The translations under genes were made by a program, and so were the position numbers. Shown piece by piece: positions 26,941 to 35,724 of a DNA stretch of 64,000 bases (position 1 is the first letter of the stretch; every line of letters starts with the position of its first letter). Below the pieces are notes generated by a model. That model was given only the letters and a program-made list of their open reading frames with translations, ran no database searches and was not told the DNA's origin. This DNA is from Fuerstiella sp. (GTDB taxonomy: Bacteria > Planctomycetota > Planctomycetia > Planctomycetales > Planctomycetaceae). The stretch lies in NCBI GenBank assembly GCA_022843805.1, contig JALHMY010000008.1:1-64000 (forward strand). The letters run 5' to 3'.

Positions 26941-27702
26941 TCAAGCCGTCAGTTCTTTCACGCGCTGGTTCTCCAGCATGTCAATCACGCAACGCGAATG
27001 ACCATTGCGGAAGGAGTTGAACCATTGGAATGTGCAAAGTGGGAGTACGATGATGGGCCAGATGAGATTGGACAATGGCAGGTTGACAATAGCGGATTTG
27101 TAGACACTGCGTCGAGTACATCGCGGACAGGTCAATGATTCTTTTCTGAACACGAAGTTGTACACATAGGCAAAGACAATCACGAAGAAGAGGGAACCCT
27201 TGAGGCTGGACGTCGCCTTGCCACACTTTTGGCAGCACAGCTCGGGCGGCGCTGCGAGGATGGCGTCTCGAATAGAGGCCAGGCCGTTTATTCTGTGGAT
27301 ATGATTCAGGCATTCGGCAGCGATGAGCTCAGGACTTTCATTCAATTTGTAACAGTGAAACACCTCGGGGTTATCATTAGTGCTGAAAATCGTGAGATGT
27401 TCACCGCATTGCCGAATGTGTGTCACCTCGGACCATTGAATCAATCTCGGCTCATCGGACTCGAGGTTGAAATGAAAACCAAGTTCATCAATGCAAAAGA
27501 GTGCAGGCTTGCTTCGAGCACGCAGACCTGAGCCAAACACCAGGACAGAAACGACGCCTTCAATGGCTGCGATGATAAACGGAGTTGTTTCGGGTGATCT
27601 TTGAATCGCAATGTGGAGTGAAAACAACGTGAACAGCATTCCAGCCACACCAAGAACGATGCGAATTGCGCCAAGGAACTGAAACTTCCTGCGAACGATC
27701 AT
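26941..27702 (-). CDS. Membrane protein with PH-like region and zinc-ribbon cysteines
   Basis: A 253-residue protein. Two helices near residues 10-60 (GAIRIVLGVAGMLFTLFSLH, IIAAIEGVVSVLVFG) precede a soluble PH-like beta region (ALFCIDELGFHFNLE, RLIQWSEVTHIRQ). After residue 155 come CCQKCGK and, about 30 residues later, CPRC, forming two CXXC pairs split by a membrane helix; a zinc ribbon is possible. A last helix lies near 220-240. ATG 27702 follows GGGGAAG. The function is unknown. Confidence 0.65.
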   Translation of the reverse strand: MIVRRKFQFLGAIRIVLGVAGMLFTLFSLHIAIQRSPETTPFIIAAIEGVVSVLVFGSGLRARSKPALFCIDELGFHFNLESDEPRLIQWSEVTHIRQCGEHLTIFSTNDNPEVFHCYKLNESPELIAAECLNHIHRINGLASIRDAILAAPPELCCQKCGKATSSLKGSLFFVIVFAYVYNFVFRKESLTCPRCTRRSVYKSAIVNLPLSNLIWPIIVLPLCTFQWFNSFRNGHSRCVIDMLENQRVKELTA

Positions 27703-28011
27703 GATGACTTCCCCTGAATGAAATGGCCATGAGTTGAAAATGGGCAGACAACATCGCCAATACAGGGTGGATCTCATTCCGTGACACTAAGGTCGAAAGT
27801 TTCCTGATTCGTTTTAATGGAAGATTTTGAAAACTGGTGTGGAGTCGAGAAAAACCAGCCTTTTTGATGCAGTGACACTTCTGACACAAAGAAATTGGAA
27901 AATCTTCCGGGTTGCATGTCACAAGATCTCCTGTGCTTTGTATGGGCAGTATTCCGGGACGAAAACGATCGTCCTGAACCGCAAACAAGGCCGCTTTTCA
28001 GGAGACTTCCA
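27703..28011. other. Intergenic region between divergent genes
   Basis: About 310 bases that should hold promoters for both neighbours. The frame of the transglutaminase-like gene is open back to 27895, but the extra 39 residues do not look like a signal peptide. No strong operator-like dyad was found. Confidence 0.4.
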
Positions 28012-30075
28012 ATGATTCGCTTCACACACTTCGGTCGCAGAATCCGTTCGATCGCCCGCAACGTCAGTTGCTTTGTACTGATGATGGCCAGTGGGTTCTT
28101 TTCTTCTGCCGGCATATCTGCCTCTGAGCCGGTGATCACTGGACGCACAACCGTCAGAATTTCCGACGTCGGCGTGAGTGACGTCAACATCTCACTGAAG
28201 ACGCAAATCAACTACTACACCGCTCTGAAGCAGATGGGCGGCAATTTCAATCTGCTGGCGCGTCAAATCGGCATGGATGATCGAAACTGGACGAACCTGA
28301 ATGAGCTGTCTGGAAAATTCATCGACAACAACAACGAGGTCAAAATGACCTTCCAGACCCCCGGGGCGGCACGCAACGTCAAGGGCAATCAATGGGTTGT
28401 CCGAATGTTTTCCGCCAAAGGTTGTCAGTTAGTTTCGGCCGCCGGTTCCCATGTCACTTTAATGTCTGCCGAAAGCACGGACATTGGATTGGGCACGATG
28501 GTCATTGATATCGAACTTCCTGAGAGAGCCACGAACGCAAATTACGACAGCCAGAAGTCTGAAATCACCTATGACTTCACTCCTGAAGTGACGAACGGCA
28601 CGAAGCCGGAACTGCAGTTTGACGTGGATCACAAGTCGACGCTGATGAGCAGCATTGCCAAGAACTACAGTAACCCGACTTTCAACTATCTCTGGGCTGC
28701 ACGGGCCACGGCCGTCAATACAGGAGATCAGGTTCTCAGCAACTATCGCGTGCGATTCCGCGTCGCCGAAATGGGCAGCTGGGGCTCGTGGCAGCGTGTG
28801 GCGAAGTTGTATCCCGGACAGACGGTCGTAGATCCGTTCTTTCCAATCTTCGATCTCGAAAAGATGATGGCTTTGAATGGGGCACGTCCGGCTGTGATTG
28901 AAGTCGAATACGAATATCTGCAGCCAGACGGCACGAAAGTTGAGGAATCTGACTCGTTCCCGGTTCAAATCCTGAGCCGTAACGAAGTGATTTTCTCAAG
29001 CCTGAAGCCGGAAGAGATCACTGGCTTTGTCGATCAGTTTGATTATGCACCGGCATTGTTCACATCCATGACGACTCCGGCCGACCCCATCGTTCAACAG
29101 CTCGCCGGGCGGATTAACGGAATGGCGGCAGAGAGCTACGGTCAGTCAATCGCAGCAAGTTCTTCGGACGACGAGTGCGTCGCATTCATGTCAGCCCTGC
29201 ATCACTTCCTGCAGATGAATCATGTGGCCTATCAGTCTCCTCCGGGAATGCTGACTCAGGGAAATCAGGGCCAGCACATCAAGTACACTCGAGACGTTCT
29301 GCGAAATCGAGCTGGCACATGCGTTGATCTGGCTGTGACCTGGTCAAGTGTTTGCGAAGCTGTCGGTCTGGAACCTGCGATCGTCCTTGTCCCTGGCCAT
29401 GCATTCCCGGCAGTGAAGCTGCCAAAGTCTCAACAGTGGCTGGCAATTGAATCCACGATGCTGAATGCAACGTTCAAAGATGCTGTCACAAAAGGAAATG
29501 AAGAACTCGCGGAGGCTCTCAAAGGACAACACTACCTTGTCGACATCACAGAAGTTCGAAAGCTGGGGGTTCTTGGACTGGACCTGCCAAACGCTTCTGA
29601 AGACTACCTGACCAATCTGGGATACTCATTCGTCGCCCAGCAATTCGAACAGCCACAGAACGAAACACCTGCCGGCAACGCGACTGAACCCATCAATCAG
29701 GAGAATAATCAGACGCCGACCGAACCTGCGGAACAGACTGAAGAAGGTGACGCCAATGCAACAACAGAACCAACGATCTCAAACGTGACTGGGAAGTGGG
29801 GTGGCTACACAACGATCGAGAACAACAACACGTGGATCGGGTTGTCGGTCGATTCAAACGGCCGTTTCGAGTTCCTTGTTCAGACTTTCTTTGCAGATAA
29901 ATCGTCAAGTCGGTCGACTTTTCAGGGAGGCTGGGGAGTAAGCGATGGTCATGTTGTGTTTGAATCAGACAACGGAAAAACTCTCTCGTTTCCCTGCGAA
30001 GTTACTACGAATCAATTGAAATTGATCAATGACGATGGATCGTCACCGCTGTTGCTGGACCGAATCCAGGGGTAG
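28012..30075 (+). CDS. Secreted transglutaminase-like domain protein
   Basis: A 687-residue exported protein. A basic N-terminus and hydrophobic stretch (residues about 18-38, FVLMMASGFFSSAGISAS) form a signal peptide. Residues about 420-500 resemble the transglutaminase-like core: the Cys in NRAGTCVDLAVTW, the His in LVPGHAFPAV about 35 residues later and an acidic residue in WLAIEST give a plausible Cys-His-Asp/Glu triad. The first 380 residues are beta-rich and may bind ligand. A Thr/Glu/Asn-rich linker (about 560-600) leads to a C-terminal beta domain (WGGYTTIENNNTWIG). ATG 28012 follows GGAGA. It probably acts in the periplasm or on the surface, as a protease or cross-linking enzyme; the substrate is unknown. 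A terminator follows. Confidence 0.82.
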   Translation: MIRFTHFGRRIRSIARNVSCFVLMMASGFFSSAGISASEPVITGRTTVRISDVGVSDVNISLKTQINYYTALKQMGGNFNLLARQIGMDDRNWTNLNELSGKFIDNNNEVKMTFQTPGAARNVKGNQWVVRMFSAKGCQLVSAAGSHVTLMSAESTDIGLGTMVIDIELPERATNANYDSQKSEITYDFTPEVTNGTKPELQFDVDHKSTLMSSIAKNYSNPTFNYLWAARATAVNTGDQVLSNYRVRFRVAEMGSWGSWQRVAKLYPGQTVVDPFFPIFDLEKMMALNGARPAVIEVEYEYLQPDGTKVEESDSFPVQILSRNEVIFSSLKPEEITGFVDQFDYAPALFTSMTTPADPIVQQLAGRINGMAAESYGQSIAASSSDDECVAFMSALHHFLQMNHVAYQSPPGMLTQGNQGQHIKYTRDVLRNRAGTCVDLAVTWSSVCEAVGLEPAIVLVPGHAFPAVKLPKSQQWLAIESTMLNATFKDAVTKGNEELAEALKGQHYLVDITEVRKLGVLGLDLPNASEDYLTNLGYSFVAQQFEQPQNETPAGNATEPINQENNQTPTEPAEQTEEGDANATTEPTISNVTGKWGGYTTIENNNTWIGLSVDSNGRFEFLVQTFFADKSSSRSTFQGGWGVSDGHVVFESDNGKTLSFPCEVTTNQLKLINDDGSSPLLLDRIQG

Positions 30076-30142
30076 TCGGAAGGCAAATCAATCCAGAATC
30101 CAAAGTCGAAAGGAGTCTGACTTTGTCCAGCTTTATCAAGTC

Positions 30143-30176
30143 AAAAGCGGTGCCCGATTCAGGGACACCGCTTTTT
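30143..30176 (+). terminator. Rho-independent terminator after the transglutaminase-like gene
   Basis: AAAAGCGGTG at 30143-30152 pairs with CACCGCTTTT at 30166-30175, with additional pairing of CCC and GGG inside the loop region. A T-run follows directly (30172-30176). It lies 68 bases after the stop codon. Confidence 0.8.
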
Positions 30177-30356
30177 GCATTTTTGGGCTCGCCACGGCGA
30201 CTCGTGCTCGCTGCCGGGTGGTTGAGCAGGTTGTATCGCCCGAGTATTTCACCTCGGCTGCTTCTGCGAAAGCACGCACTGGCATCCTGTTGAGTTGACT
30301 GGTACCCTGACAAGCTGCGAGGAAACAGAGCGAGGTGCCCGAGGCGAGTCTTTCTG

Positions 30357-32684
30357 ATGTCGATGCCAACCATAGATGGATACGAAGTGACTGAGCTCAT
30401 CGGTCGCGGCGGCATGGGACGCGTCTACCAGGCGACTGACCGAAGACTCGGACGCACGGTCGCGGTCAAGATGCTGGTCGATGCCGACGATCCGGAGCTC
30501 CTTTCCCGATTTGAAGCCGAAGCAAAAGCTGTCGCCAGCCTCGCGCATCCCAATATCACCCGACTGTTTGAATTTGCTCGCACCGAATCCGGAATTCCGT
30601 ATTGCGTGATGGAGTATCTCGCTGGGGGTACGCTGGCCGATTCACTTGCGGGACGCCCCATTGTGCCTGAACGGGCCGCGAAGATCATTCACACGCTGTC
30701 ACTGGCGATTCACGCAGCTCATTCTGAAGGCATTCTGCATCGCGATCTGAAGCCGGCCAATATTCTCATTGCCGGATCTTCGCAATTGAGCCAGAGTCCA
30801 CTTGAGTCCGCATCGACACAACGTATCACAGCGGACAGTTCTCGCGAGACTCAAGTCGCGACAACGGCAAGGTCAACAACAGACGCGGGAGCGGCCAGCA
30901 GTATCCGTCCCGAAATGCTGCGGGTGTCTGACTTCGGGCTCGCTCGAAGAATCGCTGGTGACAGCCACGTGACACGCACGGGGCAAATCGTCGGAACGCC
31001 TGCTTATATGGCTCCCGAACAAGCATCCGGCATGGTCAACAAGCCCGGCCCAGGCGTTGATATCTATTCTCTTGGAGCGATTCTTTACGAACTGCTCACC
31101 GGGCGTCCACCGTTTGTTGGCGCGGACGGTGTTGAAACGATCATGCTTCTGCTGACGGAAGACCCGGTTCCGCCACGAACATTGCAGCCTACGGTCCCGA
31201 GGGATCTGGAGACGATCTGCCTGAAGTGTCTTGAGAAGAAAGCATCGCGTCGTTATCTCACTGCTCAGGAACTGGCCGACGACGTTGCCAGGTTTCTGGA
31301 AGACCGACCGATTCTGGCGAAGCCGATTTCGCGACTGGAACATCTCTTAAAATGGGGCCGTCGGAATCCGTGGAAGGCAACAGCAGGTGCCCTGTTTGCG
31401 ATCTCCGGCATGGCCGCGATGATTGGAATCGCGGCGATACAGGCCGCATACTCTGATGTCAAGAAGGTGAACAGCGAACTGAAGACCGCAAATACCGACC
31501 TGATTAGAGCGAATACGGAGATCAGGCAGACACGCGATATCGCTCAGGATGCATTGGTAGGAGTCGTTGATCGGCTTCGTGATCAGCTACCGGACATCCC
31601 TCGCGCGACTCCGATCATGATGGAAACGAGCCGCGATTCGCTCGCGCTACATCGCCGCATTTTCCAGCTGCAGCCGGATGACCTCGACATCACCAGATCG
31701 TATGTGTCGGCACTCTATGGTCATGTCCTGCTGGAATGGTTGCATGGAAGCCAGGCAGAAAGTGCCGAAACATTCGCCGAGCTGCAATCGGCCTTTGCCA
31801 TATTACTTCCGAAGTATCCCGAAGACCTCAACCTGCAAATCACTTATCTCAAAGTGTTGCTGAACAAAGGAACGTATGTTGCCGCCCGGGATCCCGCGGA
31901 ATTGAAGCTGGTCGATGAGCGTCTCAAACAGCTTCTCGATCAGCATCCGACCTCCGCTGAGGTTCTGAAACTTGCAAGCATCGCCGTAAAACAAAAAATG
32001 TCAGATGCAGCCAACGCGGGTGACTATGCTCGGTATGTCTCGATTGGGACAGAACGCATCGACTACGCACGCCGGTTCGCTGCGGCTGCAAAAGGTTCAC
32101 CGGGCGCACAGGAGGGTCGAGACATTGCCGTCGTTTGGCAGGCCCAGGCTGAACGCGATCTGGCGACAGGCCTGCTGATCAACGGCGATCCCACCCAGGC
32201 GGCGACGGTTCTCGAAACGGCCTTAAAAACCATCGAAGCAGTGCCGGAAGACAACGCGAGCAGAGCGTCAGCTTTTGAACGCGGTCAACTAAACTTCGCT
32301 ATGGCCCGAGTTAAGGAGACTCTTCAGGAAGCAGACGGAGCAATCGATTACTATTCGCGAGCGCTGTCGCTCTTTGTTCGACTCGTGCAGGACTATCCCG
32401 ATGATGTGTCCTATCGATCAATCATGGCCACGACCCTGATTCGTTCGGCCGCCCTGGCATTTGCGCAGGGCAAATCTCAGGTCGCGATTGAACAACTGGC
32501 AACGGCACAAACGCAGGTGTCCGAGATCCTTAAGCTGGATTCTGGTCATGCGGAAGCACTTTCAATGGCGGACGCATTGCCAAAGTTTCAGGAACAGATT
32601 CGATTGGCACTTGAGCAAACTACTGCCTCTCAACCAGAATCTGCTGGCAACAGCAACGAACCAAACTCAACAGATCCCATGTAG
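30357..32684 (+). CDS. Ser/Thr kinase with kinase-domain insert and TPR-like C-terminus
   Basis: A 775-residue membrane kinase without a zinc-finger start. The kinase domain begins at residue 9: GRGGMG at 16-21, Lys38, HRD Asp130 and DFG Asp192. Between the catalytic loop and DFG there is a Ser/Thr-rich insert of about 48 residues (140-187), unusual for the family and a possible phosphorylation site cluster. Ala/Gly-rich membrane helix at about 350-370. The C-terminal 400 residues are helical and TPR-like (for example TFAELQSAFAILLPKYPEDL, AIDYYSRALSLFVRLVQDYP). ATG 30357 follows GAGGCGAG. The sigma gene starts 19 bases after its stop, so the two form an operon in the order kinase-sigma, the reverse of the other two pairs. 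Confidence 0.9.
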   Translation: MSMPTIDGYEVTELIGRGGMGRVYQATDRRLGRTVAVKMLVDADDPELLSRFEAEAKAVASLAHPNITRLFEFARTESGIPYCVMEYLAGGTLADSLAGRPIVPERAAKIIHTLSLAIHAAHSEGILHRDLKPANILIAGSSQLSQSPLESASTQRITADSSRETQVATTARSTTDAGAASSIRPEMLRVSDFGLARRIAGDSHVTRTGQIVGTPAYMAPEQASGMVNKPGPGVDIYSLGAILYELLTGRPPFVGADGVETIMLLLTEDPVPPRTLQPTVPRDLETICLKCLEKKASRRYLTAQELADDVARFLEDRPILAKPISRLEHLLKWGRRNPWKATAGALFAISGMAAMIGIAAIQAAYSDVKKVNSELKTANTDLIRANTEIRQTRDIAQDALVGVVDRLRDQLPDIPRATPIMMETSRDSLALHRRIFQLQPDDLDITRSYVSALYGHVLLEWLHGSQAESAETFAELQSAFAILLPKYPEDLNLQITYLKVLLNKGTYVAARDPAELKLVDERLKQLLDQHPTSAEVLKLASIAVKQKMSDAANAGDYARYVSIGTERIDYARRFAAAAKGSPGAQEGRDIAVVWQAQAERDLATGLLINGDPTQAATVLETALKTIEAVPEDNASRASAFERGQLNFAMARVKETLQEADGAIDYYSRALSLFVRLVQDYPDDVSYRSIMATTLIRSAALAFAQGKSQVAIEQLATAQTQVSEILKLDSGHAEALSMADALPKFQEQIRLALEQTTASQPESAGNSNEPNSTDPM

Positions 32685-32703
32685 TTTCGGAAACCTGACA
32701 ACG

Positions 32704-33429
32704 ATGACGGAAGAGAAAATTGAGGCGATTCAGACTCGATGGAGTCTGATTCGTAACGCCCATCTGCAGGGGCAGCCGGAATCAGCCGGCGAAGCGAGAC
32801 GGCTTCTGGTCATGCGCTACGCGCCGGCCATTCGTCGATATCTGGGAGGCATCGTCCGTGACGACGAAGAGGCGAACGAGCTATCGCAGGATGTTATGTT
32901 GCGACTAATGCGGGGCGATTTTGCAGGGGCAGATCCTGGTCGTGGACGATTTCGCGACCTGCTGAAGACCGCCCTGCGAAACATGGTGCGAACGTCTTGG
33001 CAGAAGTCGGGACGACGCAAAACTGTCGATTCCGAACTGGATCTTATCGGACGAGAAGACTCTGCTCAGGATACCGAATGGACGGCGCAGTGGCGCAAGG
33101 CGGTGCTTGACAATACATGGAGTCGGTTGCTGGCCGAAGAAGGCGGCAAGCCCGGCCCGGCTTATCACGCCTTGAAGCTTCGAACAGAATTCCCCGATGC
33201 CAGCTCGGAAGAACTTGCTGAGCGGCTCAGCCGAAAAACGGGAACAGCGATTCGCCCTGACAACGGCCGCCAGATTCTGAAACGCGCTCGCAACCGCTTT
33301 GCTGGTCACCTGCTGGACGAAATTCGAGCGGGGCTGGAGTCGGAATCGGACGAACGCCTCCAGGAAGAACTGGCAGCTTTGGAACTGCTGGAACTGGTGC
33401 GAGACTTTTTGCCTGCCAGCGATGAATGA
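32704..33429 (+). CDS. ECF-type RNA polymerase sigma factor downstream of kinase
   Basis: A 241-residue sigma factor. Region 2 covers about residues 35-100 (LLVMRYAPAIRRYLGGIV, EANELSQDVMLRLMRGDF, FRDLLKTALRNMVRTSW). The region 4 part (about 135-205) has the planctomycete-type spacing, with ALKLRTEFPDASSEELAERL before the recognition helix and QILKRARNRFAGHLLDEI. A C-terminal acidic helix of about 35 residues is an extra. ATG 32704 is 19 bases after the kinase stop, so co-transcription is likely. It differs from the other two sigma factors in lacking the WTAFWR segment, suggesting a separate subgroup. Confidence 0.85.
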   Translation: MTEEKIEAIQTRWSLIRNAHLQGQPESAGEARRLLVMRYAPAIRRYLGGIVRDDEEANELSQDVMLRLMRGDFAGADPGRGRFRDLLKTALRNMVRTSWQKSGRRKTVDSELDLIGREDSAQDTEWTAQWRKAVLDNTWSRLLAEEGGKPGPAYHALKLRTEFPDASSEELAERLSRKTGTAIRPDNGRQILKRARNRFAGHLLDEIRAGLESESDERLQEELAALELLELVRDFLPASDE

Positions 33430-33580
33430 CGGCTCATTGTGTACAGAACATGGCGGTGTACAGAACATCGCGGAAGGCCCATGTTGTAACCGAGTCCATG
33501 TTTATACACCCCGTGCGTTGTGCAAAAGGGAAAGAGTTCCTGACGATGAAGGCATTCAGCCGCAGGTTTGAAACGCATGG

Positions 33581-33850
33581 CTATCGCTGATATTCCATCG
33601 ACTGCCACCAGCACTGATCGTTGTTCATCCAGTACTGGCCATGAGCATCCATCACAAAGTGGTTGCCGCTGGAGTTATCGTAAAACACCTGTCCGGGGGT
33701 AGCGCTGGTCGGTAACTGCCAGGTCGATCCATCGTGAGAATTGACGTACGGAGCCTTTGCCGAAAGGTTCTCACCGCGCTGTTTCGCCCATTGATCCTGC
33801 ACATTGTTGCGATAATCCCAGGTCGATTGCTGCAGTTGTGCTGAATGCTG
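33581..33850 (-). pseudogene. 5'-truncated copy of the YAETGGFT secreted protein family (copy B)
   Basis: The minus strand matches the C-terminal half of the intact gene at 35725-36333: QQSTWDYRNNVQDQWAKQRG, STWQLPTSATPGQVF and HGQYWMNNDQCWWQSMEYQR. Similarity stops at 33850, exactly where an IS66-type transposase remnant begins on the plus strand. The signal peptide and YAETGGFT half are missing. I infer that an IS66 element inserted into or deleted the 5' half. The remaining frame extends into the transposase sequence on the other strand and is meaningless there. Confidence 0.78.
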
Positions 33851-34066
33851 ACCAATAATCACAACGAACAACAAATTCGCCAGTGCGTGATCGATCGCAT
33901 GATCACTCAGGGAACTCGCAGTGAAGCCGGTCAACGTGATCACGAACGCATGTGGACTGCTCTGGCCACCTGCCGAAAACAACAACGCAACTTCTTCGAC
34001 TTTCTGAAGTCATCCATCGAAGCGAAGCGAAGCAATCAGCCAGCTACATCGCTCCTGCACGGCTGA
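33851..34066 (+). mobile_element. Remnant of an IS66-family transposase C-terminus
   Basis: The plus-strand frame 33851-34066 encodes NNHNEQQIRQCVIDRM, GTRSEAGQRDHERMWTALAT and KQQRNFFDFLKSSIEA, matching the last 70 residues of IS66-type DDE transposases (NN.AE..IR..V.. motif and the C-terminal WT..ATC..QGR region). The catalytic core is absent. It abuts the truncated copy B of the secreted family, so the element probably caused that truncation. No terminal inverted repeats were identified. Confidence 0.65.
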
Positions 34067-34084
34067 TACCATGAACAGTGACTC

Positions 34085-34183
34085 GGAATTGAACAGGAGG
34101 AAACAGAGGAAACGGAGATGAACAATCAATAAGCGCATTCTCAGTGACTCCTCTGTTTCCTCCGTGCCCTCCTGTTTGAATCC
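34085..34183. repeat. Imperfect inverted repeat (AACAGGAGG-type dispersed element)
   Basis: CGGAATTGAACAGGAGG with following AAACAGAGGAAACGGAG at 34084-34117 is matched by an inverted version at 34146-34184 (CCTCTGTTTCCTCCG and CCTCCTGTTTGAATCCG). The arms share most positions with some block rearrangement. The A/G-rich motif resembles the CACAGAGAGCACAGAG start of the tandem array units and is of a kind dispersed in such genomes. It lies just beyond the IS66 remnant. Confidence 0.6.
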
Positions 34184-34496
34184 GACGGCACGATCAACGG
34201 TGACGAGTTCACTGGTCAGACGCTGCGTTCCTTAAGGAGTCCAGCGGCGTTGAGTCGAGCACAGCAGGCCGCATTTTGACAAAAGCCGAAACGCGGTGGG
34301 GAGTCCTCCTCAGCAGCTGATATCGTGAACGGTTAAAAAAACTTTCAGGGTTTATGGTTTTCTCCGACTGCGGTGCAATCATTTGGTGGTCGATATCAAA
34401 GTCGGCGTCCGGCACGAGACCGTGAATCGGTTTATTTGAACGGGGGTCGTGATTTGCACGAATGATCTCATCCGCACTTCGAATTCCTATTGCGGA
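34184..34496. other. Intergenic stretch without a supported gene
   Basis: About 310 bases downstream of the minus-strand hydrolase. A short minus frame at 34209-34415 has no recognised domain. It may be part of the degraded mobile region that starts at 33851. Confidence 0.4.
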
Positions 34497-35402
34497 TCAC
34501 AGCGCTCTTGTGATCGAGTTTGAGAACGTTCGAGATTTTGCCGGAGACTCGGGAGTTCGTTCGCGAGATAGATGTGGATTGTTGATCAACTCTCCCGAGA
34601 TGGCCGCAATTGCATCAAACTTGTCGTCGTGAATTCGGGTGATCTGATGTTGCATCAGCAGCCATGAGGTGTTTCCGGATCGCACCTGATCCGCGAGCCA
34701 CGCGACTCCCGCGACGTGCTGATCGCGATGAGTTGCGTTGACGGGCGTTTCCAGAAAGAGCCCCGCATGGGCAATGGGGTCCTGAGCGTCGAACACGGAA
34801 AAGGTATGGAATGACCATGTCAGGTCAGCACAGGTTCGCAGGTCGGGCGTCTTGTATCCTCCAGCAGCATTGGGAGGATTGAACGCAAGCATTCTTCCGT
34901 GCCGTCCCAGACGCTCTGCAATTTTCGCATTGACGCAGTTACCAAAGCTCTCTCCGATGAAAGTAGTCGAAGATGCATCGACCCCCATCGAATGCAGGTG
35001 CTCCGCAGCTTCCAGTGCCACTCGATCGATGTTCTTCGCGACTTCCCATGGTGACGGAAGTCCCGGAAACGAGGTCTTTTTGCACGATGCGTCGGTCCAG
35101 TTGATGAGGATCACGTTGGATTCCGGTAATGCTTCGTCTATTTCATCTGCCAATTGATGAAAACGGTCGTCCAATTGCGTCCCACCCATTCCGTGTGTGA
35201 TCACGAACGTCGGAAGTAGTGGCTCAAATTGGTGCTGTTTACGAAGCAGTGTTTGAACACAGCGGCTGGGTTGAGAATTCACGGATTCCCACTGCCCCGC
35301 TGGCTGAGCGTCTGCAAACACTTCACATTGCTGCAACAAACAAAGAAAAGAAAGAATAACCTGAAGCGTAATAATGCGTACGAATTTGAAGTTGATCAAC
35401 AT
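34497..35402 (-). CDS. Secreted alpha/beta-hydrolase, lipase-like
   Basis: A 301-residue exported protein starting at ATG 35402; a signal peptide covers about residues 1-31 (IITLQVILSFLCLLQQCEVF). The mature part has an oxyanion-type VITHGMGG near residue 70, a nucleophile elbow GESFGN near 155 (GxSxG) and a late His-containing region. It resembles pancreatic-lipase-like or alpha/beta-hydrolase proteins of modest similarity, so esterase or lipase activity is plausible but the substrate is not known. The open frame extends 42 codons upstream without support. It shares its strand with the intact YAETGGFT gene; a terminator separates them. Confidence 0.75.
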   Translation of the reverse strand: MLINFKFVRIITLQVILSFLCLLQQCEVFADAQPAGQWESVNSQPSRCVQTLLRKQHQFEPLLPTFVITHGMGGTQLDDRFHQLADEIDEALPESNVILINWTDASCKKTSFPGLPSPWEVAKNIDRVALEAAEHLHSMGVDASSTTFIGESFGNCVNAKIAERLGRHGRMLAFNPPNAAGGYKTPDLRTCADLTWSFHTFSVFDAQDPIAHAGLFLETPVNATHRDQHVAGVAWLADQVRSGNTSWLLMQHQITRIHDDKFDAIAAISGELINNPHLSRERTPESPAKSRTFSNSITRAL

Positions 35403-35657
35403 GGAACTCGTCCTGTTTAGTATCCTGAGGAGAGTATCCCGAACTCTCATAGACAGTCTGTTGGGATTGATGAACCTCGATGATTGAGTCGACTCTTCCT
35501 GTACTGCGCAGCTGGAAACTCGTGACACGATTTGGAAGGTATTTCGAGCGACGTGTTCCTGATGTTTCGCGATGCGTAGTCCTGCGAATCGAAAGGCACA
35601 AAGTCGTTAAATGTGGAGCACAGCAACGGCAGCAATCTATGAACCGTAATGAAGGGC

Positions 35658-35692
35658 AAAAAAAAAGCCCGGCATCATTTGATGCCGGGCTT
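35658..35692 (-). terminator. Rho-independent terminator of the YAETGGFT gene
   Basis: AAGCCCGGCATC at 35665-35676 pairs perfectly with GATGCCGGGCTT at 35681-35692, a 12-bp stem with a 4-base loop. On the minus strand it is followed by a T-run (A-run 35658-35666 on the plus strand). It lies 33 bases after the end of the gene at 35725-36333. Confidence 0.9.
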
Positions 35693-35724
35693 GCAGGTTT
35701 TAAATGGCTTGTCATGAACCAGCT

